This document shows positions 7,951 to 17,073 of a DNA stretch of 64,000 nucleotides, piece by piece. Each line of letters begins with the position of its first letter. Position 1 is the first letter of the stretch. The position numbers were made by a program, and so were the translations under genes. Origin of the DNA: Rhodocyclaceae bacterium (GTDB lineage: Bacteria > Pseudomonadota > Gammaproteobacteria > Burkholderiales > Rhodocyclaceae); the NCBI GenBank assembly GCA_004379165.1, contig NKXK01000023.1, forward strand, positions 95,862-159,861, in the 5' to 3' direction. Below the pieces are notes generated by a model that saw only the letters and a program-made list of their open reading frames with translations, was not told the origin of the DNA and did no database searches.

Positions 7951-8853
7951 TCAGCGCAATTCCCAGTAACTGGCCCGGCCGTAATTCTCTTTCAGCAGGT
8001 CGATAAACAACCGCACCCGCAGCGGTAGATGCCGGCGTTGCGGAAAAACTGCGTAGATGCCCATCGGCGGCGCCTGCCAGGCGTCGAGCACCGAGGTCAG
8101 CCGGCCCTCCTTGAGATCTCGCCCCACTTCCCAGAGCGAACGCCAGGCCAGCCCCCGCCCGGCCAGTGCCCATTCGTGCAGCACGGCACCATCGTTGCAC
8201 TCGAACACCCCGCTGACCTTGCGCGTGTCGACCTCGCCCGTCTCGGGATGGCGGAACACCCAACCCCGCTGCTGACCGAGCGACAGGCATTCGTGCCGGT
8301 CGAGATCGGCCGGCGTGCGTGGCACGCCATGGGCAACCAGATAGGCCGGGCTGGCGACGACCATGCGCCGCATTTCGCCGAGCCGGACGCTGACCAGACT
8401 GGAGTCCGTTAGATCGCCAATGCGGATAGCGCAGTCAATGTTTTCGTTGATCAGGTCGACCAGACGGTCGGAGAGGTTGAGATTGACCGTCACTTCCGGA
8501 TTGGCCTGCATGAACTCACCCACCAGTGGCGCTACGTGCTGGCGGCCAAAACCCGCCGGTGCGGAGACCTTGAGATGGCCGCCGGCGCGGACGCCGCCGA
8601 GCGAGACGGTCGCCTCGGCATTGGCCAGATCATTGAGCAGGCGCTGGCAGTCTTCGAGAAAGGCCTGCCCCTCAAAGGTGATGGTCAGCTTGCGCGTGGT
8701 GCGCAGCAGCAATTTGACCCCCAGTCGCGCCTCCAGCGCATCGATGCGGCGACCGATGATCGCCGGTGTCACATCCTCCGCCCGTGCTGCCGCCGACAGG
8801 CTGCCGCGCGTGGCCACGGAGACAAAGGCTTCGATCTGCTTAAGACGATCCAT
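7951..8853 (-). CDS. LysR-family transcriptional regulator
   Basis: A 300-residue LysR regulator. The N-terminal winged HTH spans about residues 1-60 (FVSVATRGSLSAAARAEDVT, ALEARLGVKLLLRTTRKLT), followed by the periplasmic-binding-like effector domain. The LysR subtype with IGRRIDALE resembles regulators of small oxidoreductase or transporter genes. It is divergent from aceB with a 119-base gap, so regulation of aceB is possible but not shown. Confidence 0.92.
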   Translation of the reverse strand: MDRLKQIEAFVSVATRGSLSAAARAEDVTPAIIGRRIDALEARLGVKLLLRTTRKLTITFEGQAFLEDCQRLLNDLANAEATVSLGGVRAGGHLKVSAPAGFGRQHVAPLVGEFMQANPEVTVNLNLSDRLVDLINENIDCAIRIGDLTDSSLVSVRLGEMRRMVVASPAYLVAHGVPRTPADLDRHECLSLGQQRGWVFRHPETGEVDTRKVSGVFECNDGAVLHEWALAGRGLAWRSLWEVGRDLKEGRLTSVLDAWQAPPMGIYAVFPQRRHLPLRVRLFIDLLKENYGRASYWELR

Positions 8854-8972
8854 GTCGGCTAATTCTATACTTTAAGTAACAAATGATTTGATTCTACCCG
8901 TGTTTTTAATTACCCAACAGGCGAATAGAATTCGCTGCGTTGCATCATTCAACCCCTCGTTCAGGAGCAGAC

Positions 8973-10571
8973 ATGGCCCTCAATCTTCCCGCCGGCGTGC
9001 AGATCAACGCCCCCATCCAGCCGCAGTACGAGTCCATCCTCACCACCGAGGCACTGGAATTCGTCGCCAAGCTGCACCGTGCCTTTGAATGCCGTCGTCA
9101 GGAACTGCTGAAGGCCCGCGTCGAGCGTCAGGCCCGCATCGACGCCGGCGAAATGCCGGACTTCCTGCCGGAAACCAAGCACATCCGCGAAGGCGACTGG
9201 AAGGTTGCCGCCATTCCGGCGGCCCTGCAGTGCCGTCGCGTCGAAATCACCGGCCCGGTCGAAGCCAAGATGATCATCAACGCCTTCAACTCCGGCGCTG
9301 ACTCCTACATGACCGACTTCGAGGACTCCAACTCGCCGAACTGGGACAACCAGCTGCAGGGTCAGGTCAACCTGTACAAGGCCATCCGCCGCGAACTGTC
9401 GTTCAAGAACGAAGCCGGCAAGGAATACAAGCTCAACGACAAGATCGCCACACTGCAGATCCGTCCGCGCGGCTGGCACCTCGATGAAAAGCACGTGCTG
9501 ATCGACGGCCAGCGCGTCTCCGGCGGCCTGTTCGACTTCGGTCTGGTCTTCTTCCACAACGCCAAGGAACAGATCGCCCGCGGTGCCGGCCCGTTCTACT
9601 ACCTGCCGAAGATGGAAAGCCACCTTGAAGCCCGCCTGTGGAACGACGCCTTCGTCATGGCTCAGGACCACATCGGCCTGCCGCAGGGCACCATCAAGGC
9701 CACCGTGCTGGTTGAAACCATCCTCGCCACCTTCGAGATGGAAGAAATCCTGTACGAACTGCGCAACCACTCTGCTGGCCTGAACGCCGGCCGCTGGGAC
9801 TACATCTTCTCCTGCATCAAGAAGTTCAAGAAGAACAAGGACTTCTGCCTGGCCCAGCGCTCTGCCATCACCATGGAAGTGCCCTTCATGCGCGGCTACG
9901 CCCTGGCCCTCGTCCAGGCTTGCCACAAGCGCGGCGCCCCGGCCATGGGCGGCATGTCGGCACTGATCCCGATCAAGAACGATCCGGTTGCCAATGAAAA
10001 GGCGCTGGCCGGCATCCGTCACGACAAGACCCGCGATGCCAACGACGGCTTCGACGGCGGCTGGGTGGCCCACCCGGGTCTGGTGCCCATCGCCATGGAA
10101 GAGTTCGTCAAGGTGCTCGGCAACAAGCCGAACCAGTTCGAGAAGCAGGTTTCCGGCAACTTCGGCCCGGCCCAGTGGCTCGACTTCCAGCCGACCACCC
10201 CGATCACCGAAGCCGGTCTGCGCAACAACATCAACGTCGGTATCCACTACCTCGGCTCCTGGCTGGCCGGCAATGGCTGCGTGCCCATCCACAACCTGAT
10301 GGAAGACGCCGCCACCGCCGAAATCTCCCGCTCGCAAGTGTGGCAGTGGGTAGTGTCGCCGAAGGGTGTCCTCGACGACGGCCGCAAGGTCACCGTTGAA
10401 ATGGTCCGCCCGATGATTGCCGAAGAACTGGTCAAGGTGAAGGCCACCGTCACCGCCCAGGGCGAAGACACCGCCACCTACGACCAGGCCGCCGAAATCT
10501 TCGACCGCATGTCGCTGACCCCGGACTACCCGGAGTTCCTGACCCTGCCGCTGTACGAAGCGATGGCCTAA
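8973..10571 (+). CDS. aceB: Malate synthase A
   Basis: A 532-residue enzyme condensing glyoxylate with acetyl-CoA to malate, the second glyoxylate-shunt step. Family features include LQIRPRGWHLDEKHV, ATVLVETILATFEMEEILYE, and GRWDYIFSCIKKF with the Mg-site acidic residues. The size fits the A isoform rather than the ~720-residue G isoform. AGGAGCAGAC directly before ATG 8973 fixes the start; an upstream in-frame ATG at 8940 lacks one. Isocitrate lyase is not in the window. Codon use is strongly biased to C-ending codons, suggesting high expression. A strong terminator follows. Confidence 0.95.
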   Translation: MALNLPAGVQINAPIQPQYESILTTEALEFVAKLHRAFECRRQELLKARVERQARIDAGEMPDFLPETKHIREGDWKVAAIPAALQCRRVEITGPVEAKMIINAFNSGADSYMTDFEDSNSPNWDNQLQGQVNLYKAIRRELSFKNEAGKEYKLNDKIATLQIRPRGWHLDEKHVLIDGQRVSGGLFDFGLVFFHNAKEQIARGAGPFYYLPKMESHLEARLWNDAFVMAQDHIGLPQGTIKATVLVETILATFEMEEILYELRNHSAGLNAGRWDYIFSCIKKFKKNKDFCLAQRSAITMEVPFMRGYALALVQACHKRGAPAMGGMSALIPIKNDPVANEKALAGIRHDKTRDANDGFDGGWVAHPGLVPIAMEEFVKVLGNKPNQFEKQVSGNFGPAQWLDFQPTTPITEAGLRNNINVGIHYLGSWLAGNGCVPIHNLMEDAATAEISRSQVWQWVVSPKGVLDDGRKVTVEMVRPMIAEELVKVKATVTAQGEDTATYDQAAEIFDRMSLTPDYPEFLTLPLYEAMA

Positions 10572-10596
10572 AAAATACGAAGTGGAGAGAGACTGA

Positions 10597-10623
10597 AACG
10601 CCGGGGCAACCCGGCGTTTTTTT
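10597..10623 (+). terminator. Terminator of aceB
   Basis: AACGCCGGG-GCAA-CCCGGCGTT followed by a T-run, 26 bases after the aceB stop codon. Confidence 0.9.
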
Positions 10624-10760
10624 ATGCTTAGAAATAATTAGCAAGACAGGTAAAGATCGATCGATTCATAGCAGGCAACCCACAAACAAGCGAACCGAGC
10701 CAATAGTAGCCAGATAGAATATTCACTTCCGCTCGTTCTCACTCGCGTAGCCATCGATAA

Positions 10761-11687
10761 ATGACCACCAAACTCAACCTCCGCCAAACCCTCGTCGATT
10801 TCCTCAAGACCCGCCCCGAGGAGCGTTTTACGGCGCGTCAGATTGCCGACTGGATTTTTGCGAATCTTCGTGAGGCCTGCGAGGAAAAGCGGCGGAATTC
10901 GCAGCAGGACTTACGCGAGGATGCGGCCTTCATGTGGCAACTGGTGGCTGAGATTGGCGCCAATCGGCCGGAGATTCAAAAGCGTTGGCCGCAAGTGCGC
11001 ACGACCGAAGGCCGGCCGCGGCAGTATTACTGGACAGCGGCTAGCTAGGCGGCCGAGGTAGCGGAGGCTGAAAAGGTCAAAGCCGCCGAGTCTGGCAAGG
11101 TCAGCGAACACGATCTCTACCCCCTGCTCTGCAGCTATCTGCACAGCGAATGGCAGCTTTACCCGAAGCGTATCGACGAGAAACGCTCGTCCAATCGTAA
11201 CGGGCCAAACGGCAACAAGTGGCTGTTTCCAGACTTGGTGGCTCTGGAAGACTTGGGCCGCGAATGGGACCGCGAGATTCGGGCCTGCGTGCAGCAGGTG
11301 GGCGCTCAACGGGCGCGGCTGTGGTCCTTTGAGGTCAAGTTGCTGATCAACCGGGCCAACGTGCGCGAAGCGTGGTTTCAGGCAGTGTCCAACTCCAGCT
11401 GGGCCAACCTGGGCTATCTGGTCGCGGCCGACATTCAGGAATCGGCCATGAAGGAATTGCGCCTGCTATCTGCTTCCTACGGCATTGGCCTGATCCGTCT
11501 GGACATCAACGACCCGAACGAAAGCGAAGTACTGATCCCAGCCCGCGAACGCGGCGACATCGATTGGGATGCCTGCAATCGTCTGGCGCAGGAAAACAGC
11601 GACTTCCAGAATATAGTCAGTTGGGTACGCCAGTTCCACCAGACCGACAATGCATTGGTTGGCGATTGGGACGTTCCCGGCAATTAG
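10761..11687 (+). pseudogene. hrgA-like (COG2958) gene interrupted by one in-frame amber codon
   Basis: Positions 10761-11687 form one reading frame of 309 codons with a single TAG at 11046-11048. The first 95 residues contain a HARE/winged-helix module (LVDFLKTRPEERFTARQIAD). After the stop, the same frame continues with the HrgA C-terminal domain: LYPLLCSYL, PKRIDEKRSSNRNG, KWLFPDLVALE, LWSFEVKLLIN and AVSNSSWANLGYLVA. The family is often linked to restriction-modification loci; no such gene is adjacent. Nothing else is broken, so the lesion looks recent, or the stop is read through or a sequencing error. Reinitiation at 11235 could make only the C-terminal part. Confidence 0.8.
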
Positions 11688-11768
11688 TTGGCAAGCACGT
11701 TACGGAACGCTTCGCACTGCTAACTCTATTACTGACAGATTTGACGGCATGCTTCCAACGAACATCAC

Positions 11769-11815
11769 CCACGGTCAACCCGAAAATCAGCCAAAAACCC
11801 AGGTTCACCGCAGAC
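11769..11815. repeat. Dispersed repeat, inverted pair (copies 3a/3b)
   Basis: CACGGTCAACCCGAAAATCAG on the left is the reverse-oriented half, and CCCAGGTTCACCGCAG on the right is a forward copy with an exact core. Together they can fold back on themselves. Located in the 208-base gap between hrgA and the Gate-domain gene; I see nothing else in that gap. Confidence 0.75.
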
Positions 11816-11895
11816 ACCCCGCCCATGGTTTTCCATGATCGACACCCCGGCGAAAGGATGCCAATCTTCGCCCCCCTGCCTTCCCAAAGCCCCGC

Positions 11896-12831
11896 ATGGA
11901 CATCCTGATCGACATCATTCTCAAGGCCGGCCGCTCGGCGGTGGAGTTGGCGCTGTTCGTGCTGCTGCCGGTGATGGTCGTCATGCTCTCGCTGATGCGC
12001 ATCCTCGAAGCCCGCGGGGCGCTGGACTGGCTGGTGGCGCGCGTCAGCCCGCTGCTTCGCCCGTTTGGCCTCACCGGCCTCGGCGTTTTTGCCGCCCTGC
12101 AGATCAATTTTGTCAGTTTTGCCGCGCCGCTGGCGACGCTGACGATGATGGAACAACGCGGGACCTCCGACCGCCACCTCGCCGCGACGCTGGCGATGGT
12201 TTTCGCGATGGCGCAGGCCAACGCTTCGCTGCCGATGCTGACCATGGGTCTGGAACTGCTACCGACGCTTGTCTTTTCGCTGATCGGCGGCCTGCTTGCC
12301 GCAGCGACCACTTACTACGGTTTTGGCCGGCACCTGTCGGCCAGTGAAGCGACGCTCGATGAAACCCTCCACCATCCGGTCGCTGACAACGCCAAAGGGG
12401 TGCTCGACGTGATCAACCGGGCCGGCGCCGAAGCCTTCAAGATCGCCGTTGGCGCCATTCCGATGCTGGTCCTGTCGCTGGTCGCGGTTACCGCCCTGCG
12501 GCACTTCGGCGCCATCGATGCCCTTACGTCCCTGCTAACGCCGGTGCTGCGCCTGGCTGGCATCGACCCGGTACTGATCCTGCCGGCACTCACCAAATAC
12601 CTCGCCGGCGGCACGGCGATGATGGGGGTCATGGACGAAATGCGCCGCGCCGGACAGGTCAGCGTGCAACTGCTCAACCAGAGCGCGGGCTTCCTGATTT
12701 CCCCCTTCGACCTGCCGGGTGTCGCCGTACTCATTTCTGCCGGTCGGCGGGTGGCTGCCGTCTGGAAGCCGGCCGCGCTGGGCGCCTGCGTCGGCATCGC
12801 CGTCCGCAGCCTTGGGCACGCCTTTATTTAA
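11896..12831 (+). CDS. Nucleoside-recognition (Gate) domain membrane protein
   Basis: A 311-residue integral membrane protein with two Gate-type repeats: one around residues 15-115 (ELALFVLLPVMVVMLSLMRI) and one around 180-290 (FKIAVGAIPMLVLSLVAVTA, KYLAGGTAMMGVMDEMRR). This matches the family of spore-maturation/nucleoside-recognition proteins, whose substrate is unproven. It precedes lrgAB on the same strand, with a 90-base gap carrying a direct repeat. The stop codon lies inside the first repeat copy. Confidence 0.8.
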   Translation: MDILIDIILKAGRSAVELALFVLLPVMVVMLSLMRILEARGALDWLVARVSPLLRPFGLTGLGVFAALQINFVSFAAPLATLTMMEQRGTSDRHLAATLAMVFAMAQANASLPMLTMGLELLPTLVFSLIGGLLAAATTYYGFGRHLSASEATLDETLHHPVADNAKGVLDVINRAGAEAFKIAVGAIPMLVLSLVAVTALRHFGAIDALTSLLTPVLRLAGIDPVLILPALTKYLAGGTAMMGVMDEMRRAGQVSVQLLNQSAGFLISPFDLPGVAVLISAGRRVAAVWKPAALGACVGIAVRSLGHAFI

Positions 12832-12898
12832 TACACTGAAGAAAAAGTGATTGGATAATTAGGTCGTTTTTTGAACAATCCGTATTAAATACACTGAA
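12825..12898 (+). repeat. Direct repeat flanking the lrgA upstream region
   Basis: TATTTAATACACTGAA (12825-12840) and TATTAAATACACTGAA (12883-12898) are 58 bases apart. The first includes the stop codon of the upstream gene and the second lies 23 bases before the lrgA ATG. It could be a duplicated operator or promoter half, since the intervening stretch is AT-rich. Confidence 0.55.
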
Positions 12899-12921
12899 CG
12901 CCTCGAATCACGGAGGCGATC

Positions 12922-13272
12922 ATGCTTTCTGCCCTCACCCAGTTGTTACTTTTCCAGCTTGCCGGCGAACTGCTCGCCCACGGCCTCGAACTCCCGGTGC
13001 CCGGGCCTGTGCTCGGCATGGTGCTGCTCTTTGCGATGCTTGTCCTGCGCGGCGGCGTCGATGGCGAGTTGAAACACACCGCGCAGTCGCTGCTGCAACA
13101 CCTTTCGCTGCTCTTCGTTCCGGCCGGCGCTGGGATCATGCTGCACCTGCATCGGGTCGCCGACGAATGGCTGCCGCTGACACTCTCGCTGCTGGTCAGT
13201 ACCTTTGCCACCCTCGCGGTCACGGCGCTGGTGATGCGACTGTTCGCCCCGCGCCCGGAGCGCCAGCCATGA
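12922..13272 (+). CDS. lrgA: CidA/LrgA-family membrane protein
   Basis: A 116-residue protein with four predicted membrane segments and the family motif LPVPGPVLGMVLLF followed by LLFVPAGAGIM. LrgA/CidA proteins are holin-like and have been linked to murein hydrolase control and to transport of small carboxylates. It overlaps lrgB by four bases (ATGA), so translation is coupled. Length fits the family. Confidence 0.9.
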   Translation: MLSALTQLLLFQLAGELLAHGLELPVPGPVLGMVLLFAMLVLRGGVDGELKHTAQSLLQHLSLLFVPAGAGIMLHLHRVADEWLPLTLSLLVSTFATLAVTALVMRLFAPRPERQP

Positions 13273-13994
13273 GCCCGAAGATCGACCAGCTCTGGGTTTA
13301 CCTCTCGGCCTCGCCGTTGCTCGGGCTGACGCTGACCCTGCTCGCCTATCAGGCGGCCTTCGCCATCTATCGCCGCAGCGGCAGCCATCCGCTGGCCAAT
13401 CCGGTGCTGATCGCAGTTAGCGCGCTGGTTGGCTTCCTGATGCTGACCGGAACGCGCTACGAAACCTACTTCGCCGGCGCCCAGTTCGTGCACTTTCTGC
13501 TCGGGCCGGCGACGGTGGCGCTGGCGATTCCGCTCTATACCCAGATCCGCCGCGTGCGCGCCATGCTGCTGCCCGTCGTCGCCGGCCTGATCGCCGGCAG
13601 CGCCACAGCCGCGCTGTCTGCCGTGGCGGTCGCCCGCCTGCTCGATGCCAGCCCGGCCACCCAGTTGTCGCTGGCGCCAAAATCGGTGACGACGCCGATC
13701 GCCATGGGCGTCGCCGAGCGTATCGGCGGCATTCCCTCGCTCACTGCGGTACTGGTCATCATCACCGGCATCCTTGGCGCCGTCGGCGGCCGTTACGTGT
13801 TTGATGCCCTGCGTGTGCGCGACCCGGCGATCCGCGGCTTTGCCATCGGCGTTGCCTCGCACGGCATCGGCACCGCCCGCGCCTTCCAGGTCAGCGAGCA
13901 GAGCGGCGCCTTTGCCGCACTGGCCATGGGCCTGAACGGCGCGCTGACGGCTTTGCTGCTGCCGTTCTTCGCCAGCCGGCTGGGTGGCGGCTGA
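13269..13994 (+). CDS. lrgB: LrgB-family membrane protein
   Basis: A 241-residue integral membrane protein with about seven hydrophobic segments. LGPATVALAIPLY, LAPKSVTTPIAMGVAE and GIASHGIGTARAF-like segments (here GVASHGIGTARAFQ) are LrgB/YohK hallmarks. The start at 13269 overlaps the lrgA stop; the frame upstream is only open by chance. It works with LrgA, probably as one membrane complex. A dispersed-repeat hairpin follows the stop. Confidence 0.92.
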   Translation: MSPKIDQLWVYLSASPLLGLTLTLLAYQAAFAIYRRSGSHPLANPVLIAVSALVGFLMLTGTRYETYFAGAQFVHFLLGPATVALAIPLYTQIRRVRAMLLPVVAGLIAGSATAALSAVAVARLLDASPATQLSLAPKSVTTPIAMGVAERIGGIPSLTAVLVIITGILGAVGGRYVFDALRVRDPAIRGFAIGVASHGIGTARAFQVSEQSGAFAALAMGLNGALTALLLPFFASRLGGG

Positions 13995-14005
13995 TTACCC
14001 GGCTG

Positions 14006-14050
14006 CTGCGGTGAATCCGGAATTTTGCCCATAATTCGGGTTCGCCGCAG
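14006..14050. repeat. Dispersed repeat, inverted pair forming a hairpin (copies 4a/4b)
   Basis: CTGCGGTGAATCCGGAATT and AATTCGGGTTCGCCGCAG are near-perfect reverse complements separated by about 8 bases. The pair sits 12 bases after the lrgB stop, where it could act as an mRNA 3' hairpin. Confidence 0.75.
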
Positions 14051-14117
14051 ACGACGGGCCGGTCACTTAGGGTTTGTACCAATGGCCGCGGTCCGGCGAC
14101 CGGCGAAGAATCAGTCC

Positions 14118-16466
14118 ATGTTCATACGCCCCCCCTTGCCCCAACCGAAACAGGCCTGGCTCTGGCAGGCGCCGTATTTCGCAATCGGCGCCTTCGCGCT
14201 CGCCATGCTGCTGATCACCGGCCTCCTGCAATGGCGGGAACAGGACACCGCCCAGTCGGCGCTCGAAGGCGACATGCACTGGGCCGAGCGCACCATCGAG
14301 ACGCGACTGCAGGGGCATCAGGAATTCCTCAACGAACTCGCCCGCGATCAGGAGTTCAGGCAACTGACTTATGAAAGCTATCAGGTGCGGGCGGCACGAT
14401 ATGTCCAGGAACACCCTGAACTGGCGGCGATCATATGGGTCAGCACCGAGGGCAAGGTGGAATGGGTGGCTCCCCACGAGGCCAGTGCTGCCTTCGTCGG
14501 CGAACAACTGGAAGGCGTCCGGCAGTTGGCGCTGGAAGAAGCACTCCGCATCCGCAGCCCGGTGTTCTCGGGCGACTACGCCGACAGCACGCAGCGCCGG
14601 ACCAACGACCTGATCGTGCCGGTACGGCGGGGAGGCAGCGATCTCGGTGCATTTGTCGCCATCCAGTCGCTGGAAACCCTGCTGCGGGTCACACTCCCCG
14701 GCACCTTCACCACACGCTACAGCCTGACTGTGGTCGACGCCAACGACCGGCAGGTACTGGCCAATTCGTCGATCCAGCCGACTGACCGCAGGCTGTCCGG
14801 CACCATCAGCCTCGACCTGCCGAACAACCGCCTCGGCCTGAACATCGTCGCCTATCGCGGCGGCGGTGCCTGGCTCCCCTTCGTGCCGGTGCTGCTGATC
14901 CTGGCGTTGACCGTCATCGTCGCCGTCACCCTCGTCCAGCTGCGCCGCCACGCGCAGCGCCGCGCTGAAACCGAGGAACAGTTGCGCGCCGCCTATGCCT
15001 TCCGCCAGGCGATGTCGAACTCACTGATCACCGGCATGCGCGCCATCGATCTCGAAGGCCGCATTACCTTCGTCAATGCCGCTTTCTGCCGCATGACCGG
15101 CTTCGATGAAAGCGAGCTGGTCGGCATCAAGCCGCCCTACCCCTACTGGCCGCCGGAGGAGTTCGAACAGCTGCAATACAACATCGACACCGCACTGGCC
15201 GGCCAGGCGCCGGCCACCGGTTTCGAGATGCGGATCATGCGCAAGAGCGGCGAACGCTTTGACGTCCGCCTCTATTTCTCGCCGCTGATCGACGCCAACG
15301 GCGCCCACATCGGCTGGATCGCCTCGATGAACGACATCACCGAGCGCAAGCGGGAGCGCGTCGAACTGGAGCGCGCCCACGAGCGCTTCGAGACCGTCAT
15401 CGACGGCCTCGACTCGGCGGTGCACGTTGCAGACACGCAGAGCGGCGAAATCCTCTTCGCCAATCGCGCCTTCCAGAACATATTCGGTTTCGACACCGTC
15501 GGCCGGGATTCGGCAATGGTCACGGCCAGCTGCCGACCGGCACCGGAATGGTTGAACCATGATCCGCGGACCCTGCCACCGGAAGCGCTACCCTGCGAAC
15601 TCTTCGATGGTGAAATCCAGCACGCGCTGTCGGGACGCTGGTATCACCTCCATGAGCGGGCGATCCGCTGGGTGGACGGCCGCACCGTGCGCGTCCAGAT
15701 CGCCGCCGACATCACCGAGCGGCGGCATATCGAGGAAGTGAACCTGCAACAGCAAAAGCGCGTCGAGCAGACTTCGCGCCTGATCACCATGGGGGAAATG
15801 GCCTCGTCGCTGGCGCACGAACTCAACCAGCCGCTGTCGGCCATCGCCAACTACTGCGCCGGCTGCGTCAAGCGCATGCAGGCCGGCAACTACCGTTTCG
15901 ACGATCTGCTCAGCGCGATGCAGAAGGCCTCGGACCAGGCCGAGCGCGCCGGCAAGATCATCCGCCGCATGCGCGACATGGTGAAGAAGAGCGACCCGGT
16001 GCGCTGGCCCATTGCCGTCACCGCGCTACTCGACGAGGCCCGCGCCTTCGCCGATATCGAAGCGCAACGCAGCGGCACCCAGATCATTGTCGACATCCCC
16101 GACAACCTGCCCAATGTCGTCGTGGACCGCATCATGATCGAGCAGGTGCTGCTCAACCTCGTCAAGAATGGCATTGAAGCGATGAACGATGTACCCTTCG
16201 ACCGGCGCCGGCTGCTGGTGCAGGCCCGCCAGGTGGATAACCGGATGATCGAGGTGGCTGTCATCGACAATGGCCACGGCCTGAACGAAGACGACATGGA
16301 ACGGATCTTTGCCCCCTTCTACACCACCAAGCCGGAAGGCATGGGCATCGGGTTGGCGATCTGCCGGTCGATCATCGAATTCCATCAGGGCCGGATGTGG
16401 GCAGAGCCGCGTCACGAAGGCGGCACCGCCTTCCGCTTCACCGTACCGATCGAGGAGGAACAATGA
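14118..16466 (+). CDS. Sensor histidine kinase with periplasmic sensor and PAS domains (FixL/DctB-like)
   Basis: About 782 residues from ATG 14118. There is an N-terminal membrane helix (PYFAIGAFALAMLLITGLLQ), a CHASE-like periplasmic region, a second helix near residue 265 (VPVLLILALTVIVAVTLVQL), two PAS domains (AFRQAMSNSLITGMRAID, then a second one), and a HisKA-type H-box with phospho-acceptor His about residue 567 in ASSLAHELNQP. N-box NLVKNGIEAM and G-boxes complete the ATPase. Upstream ATGs at 14025 and 14082 are possible but give unusual arginine-rich N-termini. Overlaps the response regulator by four bases. Confidence 0.9.
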   Translation: MFIRPPLPQPKQAWLWQAPYFAIGAFALAMLLITGLLQWREQDTAQSALEGDMHWAERTIETRLQGHQEFLNELARDQEFRQLTYESYQVRAARYVQEHPELAAIIWVSTEGKVEWVAPHEASAAFVGEQLEGVRQLALEEALRIRSPVFSGDYADSTQRRTNDLIVPVRRGGSDLGAFVAIQSLETLLRVTLPGTFTTRYSLTVVDANDRQVLANSSIQPTDRRLSGTISLDLPNNRLGLNIVAYRGGGAWLPFVPVLLILALTVIVAVTLVQLRRHAQRRAETEEQLRAAYAFRQAMSNSLITGMRAIDLEGRITFVNAAFCRMTGFDESELVGIKPPYPYWPPEEFEQLQYNIDTALAGQAPATGFEMRIMRKSGERFDVRLYFSPLIDANGAHIGWIASMNDITERKRERVELERAHERFETVIDGLDSAVHVADTQSGEILFANRAFQNIFGFDTVGRDSAMVTASCRPAPEWLNHDPRTLPPEALPCELFDGEIQHALSGRWYHLHERAIRWVDGRTVRVQIAADITERRHIEEVNLQQQKRVEQTSRLITMGEMASSLAHELNQPLSAIANYCAGCVKRMQAGNYRFDDLLSAMQKASDQAERAGKIIRRMRDMVKKSDPVRWPIAVTALLDEARAFADIEAQRSGTQIIVDIPDNLPNVVVDRIMIEQVLLNLVKNGIEAMNDVPFDRRRLLVQARQVDNRMIEVAVIDNGHGLNEDDMERIFAPFYTTKPEGMGIGLAICRSIIEFHQGRMWAEPRHEGGTAFRFTVPIEEEQ

Positions 16467-17071
16467 CCGCGCCACAGCAAATCATCTACGTCGTTGACGA
16501 CGACGAAGCCATGCGCGACTCGATGACCTGGCTGCTTGAAGGCGAGGGTTACAAGGTCGCCTGTTTCGACTCCGCCGCCGCCTTCCTCGGCGCCTGGCGC
16601 AGCAGCCTGCGTGGCTGCATCGTTCTCGACGTGCGGATGCCGGAAATGAGTGGTCTGGAATTGCAGGAAAAGCTCGACAGCATCGGCTCGCACCTGCCGA
16701 TCATCTTCGTCACCGGCCACGGTGACGTGCCGATGGCGGTCGGTGCGCTGCAACGCGGCGCCTGCGACTTCATCGAAAAGCCCTTCCACAACGAAGACCT
16801 GCTCGCCCGCATCGAACGCGCCCTTGAACTCGACAGCCAGATCGCCGCCCGCCAGCAACGGGACAACGCCATCGCCAGCCGGCTCGACCAACTGACGCAA
16901 CGCGAGCGCGAGGTGATGCAACTGGTCGTTGCTGGCAAGCTCAACAAGCAGATTGCCGATGAACTCGATATCAGCATGAAGACCGTCGAAGCCCATCGCG
17001 CCCGGGTGATGGAAAAAGTGGGCGTGCGCACGCTGGCGGAACTGGTCAAGATTGTCATGTCGGTGAATTGA
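16463..17071 (+). CDS. FixJ/NarL-type response regulator
   Basis: A 202-residue regulator. The receiver domain has the acidic cluster VDDDEAM at about residues 11-17, phospho-acceptor Asp56 in VLDVRMP, and the conserved Thr/Lys in VTGHGDVPMAV and FIEKPF. The C-terminal LuxR-type HTH is seen in LTQREREVMQLVVAGKLNKQ and SMKTVEAHRARVMEK. Start codon overlaps the kinase stop, so the pair is a translationally coupled two-component system. Likely targets are unknown; the MFS transporter at 18032 is a neighbour worth testing. Confidence 0.94.
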   Translation: MTAPQQIIYVVDDDEAMRDSMTWLLEGEGYKVACFDSAAAFLGAWRSSLRGCIVLDVRMPEMSGLELQEKLDSIGSHLPIIFVTGHGDVPMAVGALQRGACDFIEKPFHNEDLLARIERALELDSQIAARQQRDNAIASRLDQLTQREREVMQLVVAGKLNKQIADELDISMKTVEAHRARVMEKVGVRTLAELVKIVMSVN

Positions 17072-17073
17072 GG

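Noticed and set aside
8961..10337. Long antisense open frame (458 codons) opposite aceB
   Set aside because: Shadow of a strongly codon-biased gene; the composition follows the GC pattern of aceB's opposite strand and no domain is seen.
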